DNA from: Bordetella parapertussis | GTDB lineage: Bacteria > Pseudomonadota > Gammaproteobacteria > Burkholderiales > SG8-41 | DNA length: 9,144 nt | Direction: 5' to 3' | Assembly (NCBI GenBank): GCA_945863085.1 | Contig: CAMBCD010000088.1 | Location: 1-9,144 of the forward strand | Shown here: piece by piece, positions 1 through 5,911 of the stretch | Layout of the letters: each line of letters begins with the position of its first letter | Position numbering within the stretch: position 1 is the first letter of the stretch | Translations under genes and position numbers: made by a program | The notes under the pieces: model-generated | What the model saw: only the letters and a program-made list of their open reading frames with translations | Databases searched by the model: none | Told to the model about the DNA's origin: nothing

Positions 1-4
1 CACA

Positions 5-13
5 CCCTCCTTT
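5..13 (-). promoter_or_regulatory. Strong Shine-Dalgarno at the window edge for a gene outside
   Basis: Read leftward, positions 13 to 5 are AAAGGAGGG, an almost perfect anti-16S match. It lies about 55 nt after the stop of the dioxygenase gene. No start codon follows before the window ends, so a start codon would fall just beyond position 1. The rest of 1-65 shows no gene or clear hairpin. The inferred gene would be the third member of the leftward operon. That it is a real ribosome binding site is inference from the motif and its place. Confidence 0.5.
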
Positions 14-65
14 GTTGGACTGAAGTTTGACGCCACGTCTTTGCGCGGCTGCCGTCTGAAAATCA

Positions 66-965
66 TTACATTCCAGGCACCATCCCGTCGTGGCGTTGTG
101 CGGCCATTTCCCGTATCTGCTCGGATATTTCAGAAGCCCGCTTCTGCGCCCCGACGCACACCGGATCAAGATCTCGGGAAGGACGCGGCAACAATTCAAA
201 ATTACCATGGTGGTCTTCACCGCGCACCAGCGTCGCGGTATCACGCGGCAAACCCTCCAGGGTACGCAGGCTGGCCGGAATGTAACGGATCGCATAACCG
301 ATCCGCCGCTCCAATGCGTGACTCTCATCCGAGCCATGAAAAATCAAACCATGGTGCAACGACATCTGCCCCGGCGCGAGCTCCATCGCCACGGCCGCAT
401 TCTCGTCAACCTCCACCGCCACCTCCTGTCCGCGGCGCAACAGATTGTTGGCGGCCGCTTCACGATGCCGCACCAGCTTGCGATGGCTTCCGGGGATGAC
501 CTTCATCACCCCGTTCTCGCGTGTCGCCGGCGAAAGCGCCAGCCATGCCGTCACCACCCCTTCGGAGGCGTCCAGCCCCCAGTAGGGCAAGTCCTGATGC
601 CACGATACGAAGCCGCCGTCGTTCTGCGCCTTGATGAAGAATCGGCTCGACCAGCAAAGAATGTCCGGCCCCAGCAGTCCTTCAATCACATCGAGTATCG
701 CTGGATGGGCCACCAGGGCGTCGAGCCACGGAAAAATCACATGGGGCTTGTGCCCCCAAGCTCGGGGGAAAGAGCCTCCATGCGCAGCCTCAACCGCCTC
801 AATCTGTGCCCTGGCGTGGCGCACCTCTTCATTGGTGAGTACGCCAATCGGATACAGATAACCATCCCGATGATATCGACCCATCTCCTCCTGTGACAGA
901 ACACAATTTTTTTTAATTCGGACGTTGCCGGCGCCCGGGTATTGATTTGTGGATTCGGCCTTCAT
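66..965 (-). CDS. Phytanoyl-CoA dioxygenase (PhyH) family Fe(II)/2-oxoglutarate oxygenase
   Basis: Predicted cytosolic non-haem iron oxygenase of 299 aa, a usual length for bacterial PhyH-family proteins. Such enzymes hydroxylate a substrate while turning 2-oxoglutarate and O2 into succinate and CO2. The iron facial triad is visible as H123-x-D125 (in SWHQDLPYW) and H210 (in IFHGSDES). R221, eleven residues after the distal His, is placed to bind the 2-oxoglutarate carboxylate, the same spacing as in human PHYH. The N-terminal GRYHRDGYL segment (about 29-37) is also typical of the family. The ATG at 965 has AAGGA nine bases upstream and lies 21 nt after the stop of the TIM-barrel gene, so the two are very likely co-transcribed. 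The substrate cannot be read from the sequence: the family includes ectoine, mitomycin and phytanoyl-CoA oxygenases. The family call is firm; the specific reaction is unknown. Confidence 0.88.
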   Translation of the reverse strand: MKAESTNQYPGAGNVRIKKNCVLSQEEMGRYHRDGYLYPIGVLTNEEVRHARAQIEAVEAAHGGSFPRAWGHKPHVIFPWLDALVAHPAILDVIEGLLGPDILCWSSRFFIKAQNDGGFVSWHQDLPYWGLDASEGVVTAWLALSPATRENGVMKVIPGSHRKLVRHREAAANNLLRRGQEVAVEVDENAAVAMELAPGQMSLHHGLIFHGSDESHALERRIGYAIRYIPASLRTLEGLPRDTATLVRGEDHHGNFELLPRPSRDLDPVCVGAQKRASEISEQIREMAAQRHDGMVPGM

Positions 966-986
966 TTCGCTGATTCCTTGACCGGT

Positions 987-1985
987 TCAAGCAGCAGTGG
1001 AAGTGGTGGATTGGATCTCCTTCCACAAGCCCCGGATCCAATTGGCACAAGCGATATTGTTTTCAAATATCGAATATTTGGCACCCGCCCCATAATCGGT
1101 TCCGGGGATCATTTCCATGGAAATCTGTCCCAAAGCGCTGTTGGAATGTGTCGCATGATGCGTCAACAATTGACGCATGACTTCTTTCCAGGGCGCCAGC
1201 AAGGACTCGTCCCATTCCGTGTGCCATTCACCAGGTCCAGGCTTGAGAAAAGGATATTGCACCCCGCGGCCGTATCTGCCGTCAGGGTACTTTGCCCAGA
1301 TGTTTACCGGATTGGCCGGCACGGACGGCCGCGCATGCGCATGCCCCACATAATTGCGATCAATCCATTCACTTGTGACATTCCCCTGCTTGAATGGATC
1401 GAGAACGACACGGCCGGATTCGACATCCGCGCGCATGTTCTGGATCGCCTGCTCTTTCGGGTTGTCGATCTTGAAAATCACATGTGAGTGGTCAAGCGTG
1501 ATGTTGAACTTGGCGCCACGCTGCTCAACCAGTCTGCCCACTCTGGATACCCTCCCGAAGTGTTCCGACCACATGTTGATATGAACTTCAAAGCATGGAA
1601 CAACACCGCATTTGTCGCCCCACTCGGCGGCCATGAGATAAGCCTCCGCGACTTCTTCGTCGGTTACCGGTTTGCCGTTCACGTCCAGGGTCTTGATCTG
1701 CACGTTCTGCGCCAAAGCACCGACTTCTTTCGCGATGCGCAGATGCCATTCAAGCAGCGGCTCGTCCCGCCCCAGGGTGTAGTAGAAGCCACCGGTCCGT
1801 ATCGGAAGCGCGTGTTTTTCACTGGCCTTCAGGTAAATGTCCAGTTCACCGGTTGGCGGGGTTTTGTCGTAATAGTCGAATCCCGCCTCCTTGGCCATAC
1901 GGAATCGGGTGTCGACATCAAAATTATCGCGGTCGGTATTCGTAATCGAATTCCCCGTAATTCCCACCAGCAACGACTTTCCCAC
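987..1985 (-). CDS. Xylose isomerase-like TIM-barrel protein (sugar phosphate isomerase/epimerase superfamily)
   Basis: Protein of 332 aa with the layout of AP-endonuclease-2/xylose-isomerase-like barrels. These bind a divalent metal and usually isomerise or epimerise sugars, keto-acids or inositol derivatives. A likely metal quartet is E133 (CFEVHIN), D165 (TLDHSH, with H166 and H168 nearby), H215 or H217 (GHAHAR) and E291 (SMEMIP), each at the end of a predicted barrel strand. The start is GTG at 1985, preceded by a G-rich Shine-Dalgarno (GGGGGG, about six bases away); no better ATG lies in frame. It is first in the leftward operon, 21 nt ahead of the PhyH-type oxygenase, and is read from the promoter region shared with the divergent LysR gene. 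The pairing suggests that one enzyme makes or uses the other's product, but the substrate is not known. A plain hydrolase or lyase role of the barrel cannot be excluded. Confidence 0.82.
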   Translation of the reverse strand: MGKSLLVGITGNSITNTDRDNFDVDTRFRMAKEAGFDYYDKTPPTGELDIYLKASEKHALPIRTGGFYYTLGRDEPLLEWHLRIAKEVGALAQNVQIKTLDVNGKPVTDEEVAEAYLMAAEWGDKCGVVPCFEVHINMWSEHFGRVSRVGRLVEQRGAKFNITLDHSHVIFKIDNPKEQAIQNMRADVESGRVVLDPFKQGNVTSEWIDRNYVGHAHARPSVPANPVNIWAKYPDGRYGRGVQYPFLKPGPGEWHTEWDESLLAPWKEVMRQLLTHHATHSNSALGQISMEMIPGTDYGAGAKYSIFENNIACANWIRGLWKEIQSTTSTAA

Positions 1986-2031
1986 TATTTGCCCCCCTGC
2001 TTGAGAGATGCCTCCCGTAACGAATTATTTA

Positions 2032-2060
2032 AACATATGAGGTAGTGCAATTAATGACAA
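2032..2060 (-). promoter_or_regulatory. Putative sigma70-type promoter of the TIM-barrel/dioxygenase operon
   Basis: On the minus strand a -35-like TTGTCA (2060-2055) and a -10-like TATGTT (2037-2032) are separated by exactly 17 bases. Each matches the consensus at four of six positions. Transcription would start near 2025, about 40 nt before the GTG start. The LysR-type dyad lies immediately upstream of the -35, as expected for an activator site. Read by eye only. Confidence 0.4.
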
Positions 2061-2085
2061 TATTAATAACCAAAGGTTATTATTA
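2061..2085. promoter_or_regulatory. Inverted repeat with T-N11-A core, putative LysR-type operator
   Basis: A perfect 8-bp dyad TAATAACC/GGTTATTA with a 3-bp AAA centre spans 2064-2082. Two more outer pairs beyond one mismatch extend it to 2061-2085. The inner part, from T2067 to A2079, is a T-N11-A palindrome, the classic LysR-family recognition form. It lies in the gap between a LysR gene and the operon it faces, abutting the putative operon -35 and about 125 bp from the LysR start. That position suits both activation of the operon and autoregulation. Confidence 0.6.
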
Positions 2086-2210
2086 ACAGCACCGAACACC
2101 GCCAGACTCCTTTTTGCACTGCGCGGCGCAGCGGACATCCGAATTGAGGGAATGCTCATGCAATCCGGTTTTTCAGAAATTCCAAAGCAACCTGCGCGGT
2201 CTGATCTGAC

Positions 2211-3101
2211 ATGACCCTGAACCAACTCCGCTATTTCGTTACCGTTGCCGAAGCTTTGCATTTCGGCCGCGCGGCTGCGAAGCTGCGAATTTCACAACCC
2301 GCCCTCAGCCGCCAAATCAGCCAGCTCGAGCGCGACCTCAAAGTGAAGTTGCTTGTAAGGACAAAGCGCAAAGTAATAGTGACGGATTCCGGCAACGCAT
2401 TTTTTTCCAGTGCTCTTGAAACAATAAGACAGGCCGATAAATCCGTATTGGCGGCCCAACGCGCGGAGCGGGGTGAATCCGGAAAGATTCGCATCTCAAC
2501 GGTAGGCTCATTGCCCTTCTCAAGAATGTTGCCCTCACTTCTCAATGAATTTCGAACTATGTATCCCGATGTTGAGCTCTATCTGAAGGAGGCGCGGACG
2601 AAAGAGCAACTTCAGAAAATACAGGAAGAGGAGACAGACGTCGGATTTGCAAGGCTGCCAATCAGGACCCCCGCTGATGGCCTGGCAATCCAGCCCATAT
2701 TTGCCGAAGAGATCTACGTGGCCTTGCGAAAAGACCATGCCCTGGCATCCAGAAAAATGATCAAGCTCAAGGACTTGGCAAATGAACGATTCGTCATGTA
2801 TCCCTACGAGATCGGGGGACTGCATGACTGGGCAATGAAAGCGTGCAACACCGCCGGCTTCGATCCCTACATCACGCAGGAAGCCTCCAGCGTCCCGATT
2901 GCCGCGGCTCTTGCCGCAGCCGGCCTGGGTGTCGCCCTGGTACCCCAGTGCGCCAGGAACATGCACACGCCCGGGGTTGTATATAAAACCCTCAGTGCGG
3001 CCCAGGCGAGCACGGAGATTGCATTAATCTACCGCAAACAGGACAGATCCAAGGTCATCCAGAACTTTGTCCAGATCTGCTTGAAACGAGCTGAAATCTA
3101 A
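2211..3101 (+). CDS. LysR-type transcriptional regulator
   Basis: Cytosolic DNA-binding regulator of 296 aa, standard LysR length. Residues 1-60 form the winged helix-turn-helix: MTLNQLRYFVTVAE, then the recognition region RISQPALSRQISQLE. A linker helix follows, then from about residue 91 the periplasmic-binding-protein-like effector domain begins (GKIRISTVGSLPF). The late segment AAALAAAGLGVALVPQ is the usual effector-domain hinge motif. The overall pattern resembles the CatR/BenM branch, whose members sense small acidic aromatics or similar metabolites; the ligand here is not predictable. The ATG at 2211 fits the family N-terminus exactly, although no clear Shine-Dalgarno precedes it. The gene is divergent from the TIM-barrel/dioxygenase operon and probably controls it through the dyad at 2061-2085. 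A terminator hairpin follows 50 nt after the stop. Confidence 0.95.
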   Translation: MTLNQLRYFVTVAEALHFGRAAAKLRISQPALSRQISQLERDLKVKLLVRTKRKVIVTDSGNAFFSSALETIRQADKSVLAAQRAERGESGKIRISTVGSLPFSRMLPSLLNEFRTMYPDVELYLKEARTKEQLQKIQEEETDVGFARLPIRTPADGLAIQPIFAEEIYVALRKDHALASRKMIKLKDLANERFVMYPYEIGGLHDWAMKACNTAGFDPYITQEASSVPIAAALAAAGLGVALVPQCARNMHTPGVVYKTLSAAQASTEIALIYRKQDRSKVIQNFVQICLKRAEI

Positions 3102-3150
3102 TTAACGTAGCCGCTCTGAATCAATTCTTGGAGTTCTCGTCTGCCAACGT

Positions 3151-3180
3151 AAAAAAGGGGCCGCGTGGCCCCTTTTCCTT
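3151..3180. terminator. Bidirectional rho-independent terminator between convergent genes
   Basis: A perfect 10-bp stem, AAAAGGGGCC (3153-3162) with GGCCCCTTTT (3167-3176), has a GCGT loop. Read rightward it ends the LysR transcript with a short T-run. Read leftward it is followed by six T residues and ends the selenoprotein operon. It lies 49 nt after the LysR stop and about 20 nt after the selenoprotein stop. Confidence 0.85.
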
Positions 3181-3199
3181 CGCTGCAATTTCCTGACAC

Positions 3200-3739
3200 C
3201 TAAGCCGCCTGCTGCCCCTTCAACACCAGATCCACCACCTGCGGCGTAATCTCCGCCGCACGCTGGTCCATCTGTTCCGGCGTCAGGTTGGCAATCGGAT
3301 GCGGCAGCACCAGGAATTTGAAATCCGGCACGCCCCAGGTCCTTGCCATCGCCTTGCCCGTCACGATGAATACATGCGTCACGATCGACGCCGACGGCAC
3401 CCCTTGCTGCTCAAATACTATGCTGTCGAGCACACTGCCCGAGCTGCATGACCCTCAGTCGCCGACGCCTGCGACGACGACATCGCAGTTGGCTTTGTAG
3501 TCTTCGATCATTTCCGGGCTGGGCGCCGAACCGGAACTTTTCTTTTTGCGGATCACATGTGTTTTTGCGCCGTGTTCACGCTCGAGGATGCCGGCGACAC
3601 GCAGCAGGATCTGGTCGGAATTGTGTTTGGTATTGTCGACCAGGCCGATGCGCAGACCTTTCAGCGACTTCGGCCGCGTGGCATAGGAAATCGTGCGGCC
3701 TTTCACTTCAGTGGTTGGATCGTAGATTTGCAATGACAT
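3200..3739 (-). CDS. UGSC-family selenoprotein (in-frame UGA read as selenocysteine)
   Basis: Read through one in-frame TGA at 3457-3455, this is a single 179-aa protein with selenocysteine as residue 95. Around it the sequence reads GVGD-U-G-S-C-SSGS, the signature after which the UGSC (seleno)protein family is named. U95 and C98 form a U-x-x-C redox pair resembling the CxxC of thiol-disulfide enzymes, so a redox role is likely; the reaction is not established. The N-terminal part has KSLKGLRIGLVDNTKHNSD (25-43), a Rossmann-like strand and turn, then DVVVAGVGD leading into the active motif. The C-terminal part has GVPSASIVTHVF and LPHPIANLTPEQM, continuing one fold with no frame change. The ATG at 3739 has AAGGAG six bases upstream. 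The gene follows the 345-aa partner gene by 51 nt. A conventional gene caller would split it into a 94-aa protein and an 84-aa remnant, or call it a pseudogene. The hairpin after the UGA supports recoding. Insertion needs selABCD elsewhere in the genome, which cannot be seen here. Confidence 0.9.
3420..3457 (-). promoter_or_regulatory. Putative bacterial SECIS element just after the UGA
   Basis: In the mRNA, reading from the UGA at 3457, bases AUGC (3449-3446) pair with GCAU (3423-3420). Above an A-A mismatch, a G-C pair and a bulged C, UCGGGC (3442-3437) pairs with GCUCGA (3431-3426). The apical loop is AGUGU (3436-3432). Eighteen bases separate the UGA from the loop, and the second loop base is G. 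Both agree with the known bacterial SECIS pattern of a short stem-loop within the coding region, 16-37 nt after the UGA, with a G among the first loop bases, which SelB binds. Pairing was read by hand; no folding energy was computed. Confidence 0.65.
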
Positions 3740-3767
3740 GCTGCGCTCCTTCTGTGGTATTGCCGTT

Positions 3768-3783
3768 AATTACATAAGTAATT
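3768..3783. repeat. Small AT-rich dyad between the two selenoprotein-operon genes
   Basis: AATTAC (3768-3773) and GTAATT (3778-3783) form a perfect 6-bp inverted repeat around ATAA. It lies in the 51-nt gap between the 345-aa partner gene and the selenoprotein, about 30 nt ahead of the latter's start. It could be a protein-binding site for an internal promoter or a weak RNA hairpin. Nothing in the sequence decides between these or chance. Confidence 0.3.
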
Positions 3784-3790
3784 GATTTTA

Positions 3791-4828
3791 TTAGTATTTT
3801 TTTATTTCGCGGGTGACGCTCTGCGAACCGTTTTTGCCGCCCCAGCCCGGAATATAGGCGGACTGCACACCGGCGCGGCCGCCGGCGGCGATCACCAGTA
3901 AATCCTGCGGCGTCTCGACCAGCGGCATCAGCGTCTTTTCGCTTTCGGCGGTGATCGGACCCGGGCGGATGTTCGCGCGCTGCAGGTCGGCCATTTTCGA
4001 CTGGGTGTTTTCGAACACGTACTTCTGCACATCCTCGCGCGACCAGCCGGCCTTTTTCATGATTTCCTGATGCTCCCCGGCAAACACCATCGCGTACTGC
4101 GGCTGGCGGTTGGTGCCCGCCGAGATGCGCATCTGCGCGCAGGCCGTGGTCAGCACGCCTTCGGGGGTTGCGCTGAGGCCGTTCGAATACTGGTGCGGTG
4201 CGAAGGCGGCAAACACGGTCACCGCGTTCTGGTCAGGGCGGAAACCGCGCGTAGTGTGGAACGCCGGCCATGGGCTGTCCTGCTCGTTCTCGGCAATGCA
4301 GAAGGTGTATTTGCCGGCATGGCCGAGGCTGCTGCGGTCCAGTACGCCGGGCGTGGTGCCAATCACATTCTGCATCATCAGGCGGATGGCGCGGCCGAGG
4401 GTGGCATTGGCACGCCAGCCCTGGCCAAACAGGTTGTCGCCATTGTTGATGCCGAGCTCTTTGGCGATGGGGCCGTTGACCAGCATGAACACCGCCGCAC
4501 CACCAGTGCTGGTGGCCGGGCCGTGGTAACCGTACAGCGGATCGGCCAGCGCGCGAACGGTGGCGGTAATCACCGGCATGTATTCCGGTTTGCAGCCTGC
4601 CATCACTGCATTGATCGCGACCTTCTCCGCGGTCACCGAGACCTGGCGGTTTTCGATGAAGGCGAGCTGGTGCTCGGGTTTGAGGTTCGCTGCTTCGAGC
4701 ATCGCGGTAATGCGTTCCGCCGTCGGCGGAATCACCGGCAGGCCGTCAGTCCACCCATTGGCATAACAAAGGTCAATCGCACTGCCGAGGTCGTCAACGG
4801 TGTGCGTCCGCGATTTCAATTCAATCAT
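3791..4828 (-). CDS. Conserved 345-aa protein partnered with the UGSC selenoprotein
   Basis: Function unknown. The N-terminal segment holds AIDLCYANGWTDGLPVIPPT (17-36), a motif remembered from proteins encoded beside UGSC-family genes and sometimes fused to them. Other strongly patterned stretches are YGYHGPATSTGGAAVFMLVNGP (99-120), GINNGDNLFGQGWRANATLGRA (126-147), and the C-terminal TPQDLLVIAAGGRAG (306-320). Cysteines are C21, C79, C177 and C230; no CxxC pair, signal peptide or membrane helix is seen, so it is probably cytosolic. The ATG at 4828 is preceded by GGAGGAG at good spacing. The gene leads the leftward pair, with the selenoprotein 51 nt downstream. Shared operon and the absence of other genes between two boundaries suggest they form a complex or act on the same substrate. 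Partnership is inference from context and remembered gene neighbourhoods. Confidence 0.75.
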   Translation of the reverse strand: MIELKSRTHTVDDLGSAIDLCYANGWTDGLPVIPPTAERITAMLEAANLKPEHQLAFIENRQVSVTAEKVAINAVMAGCKPEYMPVITATVRALADPLYGYHGPATSTGGAAVFMLVNGPIAKELGINNGDNLFGQGWRANATLGRAIRLMMQNVIGTTPGVLDRSSLGHAGKYTFCIAENEQDSPWPAFHTTRGFRPDQNAVTVFAAFAPHQYSNGLSATPEGVLTTACAQMRISAGTNRQPQYAMVFAGEHQEIMKKAGWSREDVQKYVFENTQSKMADLQRANIRPGPITAESEKTLMPLVETPQDLLVIAAGGRAGVQSAYIPGWGGKNGSQSVTREIKKY

Positions 4829-5000
4829 GCTGCTCCTCCGGATAACCCCGGTCTGTGCCGGTGAAAGTGCGTGTCAGTCTACCGCATATTTTTACGGGCA
4901 CCAGCGGTGGCGGCAGCATCCACATGGTGAGCCTTCGTCGGTGCAGAGGCCGGCATTTTTGCGCCACCGCATCAATCGCCGCACTGGAATACACTGCGCC

Positions 5001-5327
5001 ATGCTTGAAATTTTTTTCCTGGTCCTGTTCGCCGCACTCGGCTGGTTATGGTGGGACAGCATGCAGGCACGTGAAGCCGCGGTCAGCGCAGCGCGCGCCG
5101 CCTGTGAAGCCGAAGACCTGCTGTTCCTTGACGACACCGTCGGCATTGCCGGGATCAAGCCGGGACGCAATGCCGACGGCCGGCTGCTGCTGCAACGGGC
5201 CTACGATTTCGAGTTCAGCGACACTGGCGACAACCGCGTCAAAGGCAGTGTGGTCATGCTCGGGCACCGGGTCCTGCTGCTCAATCTGAAGCCGCGATTG
5301 ATGGCTACGGTCACCCCGCTGCACTGA
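5001..5327 (+). CDS. DUF3301 family small membrane-anchored protein
   Basis: Protein of 108 aa whose role is unknown. Residues 1-17 (MLEIFFLVLFAALGWLW) form a single hydrophobic N-terminal helix, likely a membrane anchor. Then comes AARAACEAEDLLFLDDTVGI (33-52) and the RLLLQRAYDFEFSDTGDNR region. The CEAEDLLFLDDTV run with the later RxYxFEFS pattern is the hallmark of DUF3301, found in beta- and gammaproteobacteria. The ATG at 5001 is chosen because the family begins at the hydrophobic helix; longer upstream reading (from 4800) has no family-like sequence. The Shine-Dalgarno is weak (GGAA, eleven bases away). The gene is divergent from the selenoprotein operon across a 172-nt gap where no firm promoter could be picked. 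No functional tie to its neighbours is evident. Confidence 0.82.
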   Translation: MLEIFFLVLFAALGWLWWDSMQAREAAVSAARAACEAEDLLFLDDTVGIAGIKPGRNADGRLLLQRAYDFEFSDTGDNRVKGSVVMLGHRVLLLNLKPRLMATVTPLH

Positions 5328-5441
5328 AGGCAGGCGGATCCGGAGCGCCCCTCCACGGTGCGTCCGCACCAGCGTCGTGCGCCACAGGTCTGGAACAACT
5401 TATGCTTGGGTTGAGGCAGCCATTTCGACAGGAGGCTCGCC

Positions 5442-5864
5442 ATGCTCGACCGAACCGTCACCAAGTTTTCACATGTCAAACCCGGAGAGACCGAATTCCG
5501 GTCTGATGGACTGAGGGATTTTTTTATTTACCGCGACCTCGGCATTGCCGATGCCACTGCCGGCAAGGTCATCGCCCAGATGGTCCGGGCCAACAAAGCG
5601 CCCGAAAAAGGCACAGGCTGGCACCGTCATGAGGCGCAATTCCATATCGTCATCATGACCAAGGGCTGGGCCAAGTTCATGTACGAAGACAAGGAAACCC
5701 TGGTCAGCGCCGGCGACTGCGTACACCAGCGCCCGGGCATCGTGCACTACCTGTTCGATTACTCCCCGGACATGGAATACCTGGAAATCGTCGGTCCGGC
5801 GGATTTCTCCACCGTCGACATGCCTGCACCGGCTGAAGTGCCTGCGCCAAAGCCTTGGACGTAA
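5442..5864 (+). CDS. Single-domain cupin protein
   Basis: Small 140-aa cytosolic cupin barrel. Cupin motif 1 is GTGWHRHEAQFHIVIMTKG (57-75), giving H61 and H63 as metal ligands. The usual Glu slot holds H68, with Q66 nearby, so the metal site departs from the standard two-His-plus-Glu set. Motif 2 is GDCVHQRPGIVHYLFD (91-106), giving H102. Members of this kind are mono-cupins of unknown activity; dioxygenase, isomerase or plain ligand-binding roles are all known in the superfamily. The ATG at 5442 has GGAGG six bases upstream. The C-terminal tail (PAPAEVPAPKPW) is proline-rich and probably disordered. It is co-directional with the DUF3301 gene but 114 nt away, and converges on the GST gene. 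Confidence 0.85.
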   Translation: MLDRTVTKFSHVKPGETEFRSDGLRDFFIYRDLGIADATAGKVIAQMVRANKAPEKGTGWHRHEAQFHIVIMTKGWAKFMYEDKETLVSAGDCVHQRPGIVHYLFDYSPDMEYLEIVGPADFSTVDMPAPAEVPAPKPWT

Positions 5865-5890
5865 TTCGCCCTGGAAGTAACACGGCAAAC

Positions 5891-5911
5891 CTGAGGGGCC
5901 GGGCCCCTCAG
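5891..5911. terminator. GC-rich hairpin between convergent cupin and GST genes
   Basis: CTGAGGGGC and GCCCCTCAG form a perfect 9-bp stem around a CGG loop. It begins 27 nt after the cupin stop, and its right arm includes the GST stop codon (5908-5910). There is no T-run on either side, so as a rho-independent terminator it is weak. It may still act as a transcript 3' end barrier for both convergent genes. Confidence 0.4.

Noticed and set aside
90..896. Rightward open frame opposite the dioxygenase gene
   Set aside because: The dioxygenase on the other strand has intact catalytic motifs and a ribosome binding site; this frame is a shadow rich in Arg, His and Pro.
3200..3739. Pseudogene with a premature stop, or two separate small genes
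   Set aside because: The phase is unbroken, both halves are family-like, the stop is exactly the U of U-G-S-C, and the downstream half has only a GTG inside the hairpin as a possible start with no ribosome binding site. Recoding explains all of this.
4829..5000. Promoter for the selenoprotein operon
   Set aside because: A TAGACT -10-like hexamer is present on the minus strand, but no acceptable -35 sits at the right spacing, so it was not annotated.
4800..5327. Longer starts for the DUF3301 protein, and the overlapping frame 4855-5289
   Set aside because: The family begins at the hydrophobic helix at 5001. The upstream extension crosses the divergent gene's start, and the other frame shows no recognisable sequence.
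5357..5370. GGTGC/GCACC hairpin after the DUF3301 gene as a terminator
   Set aside because: The stem has only 5 bp and no T-run follows, so it could easily be chance.
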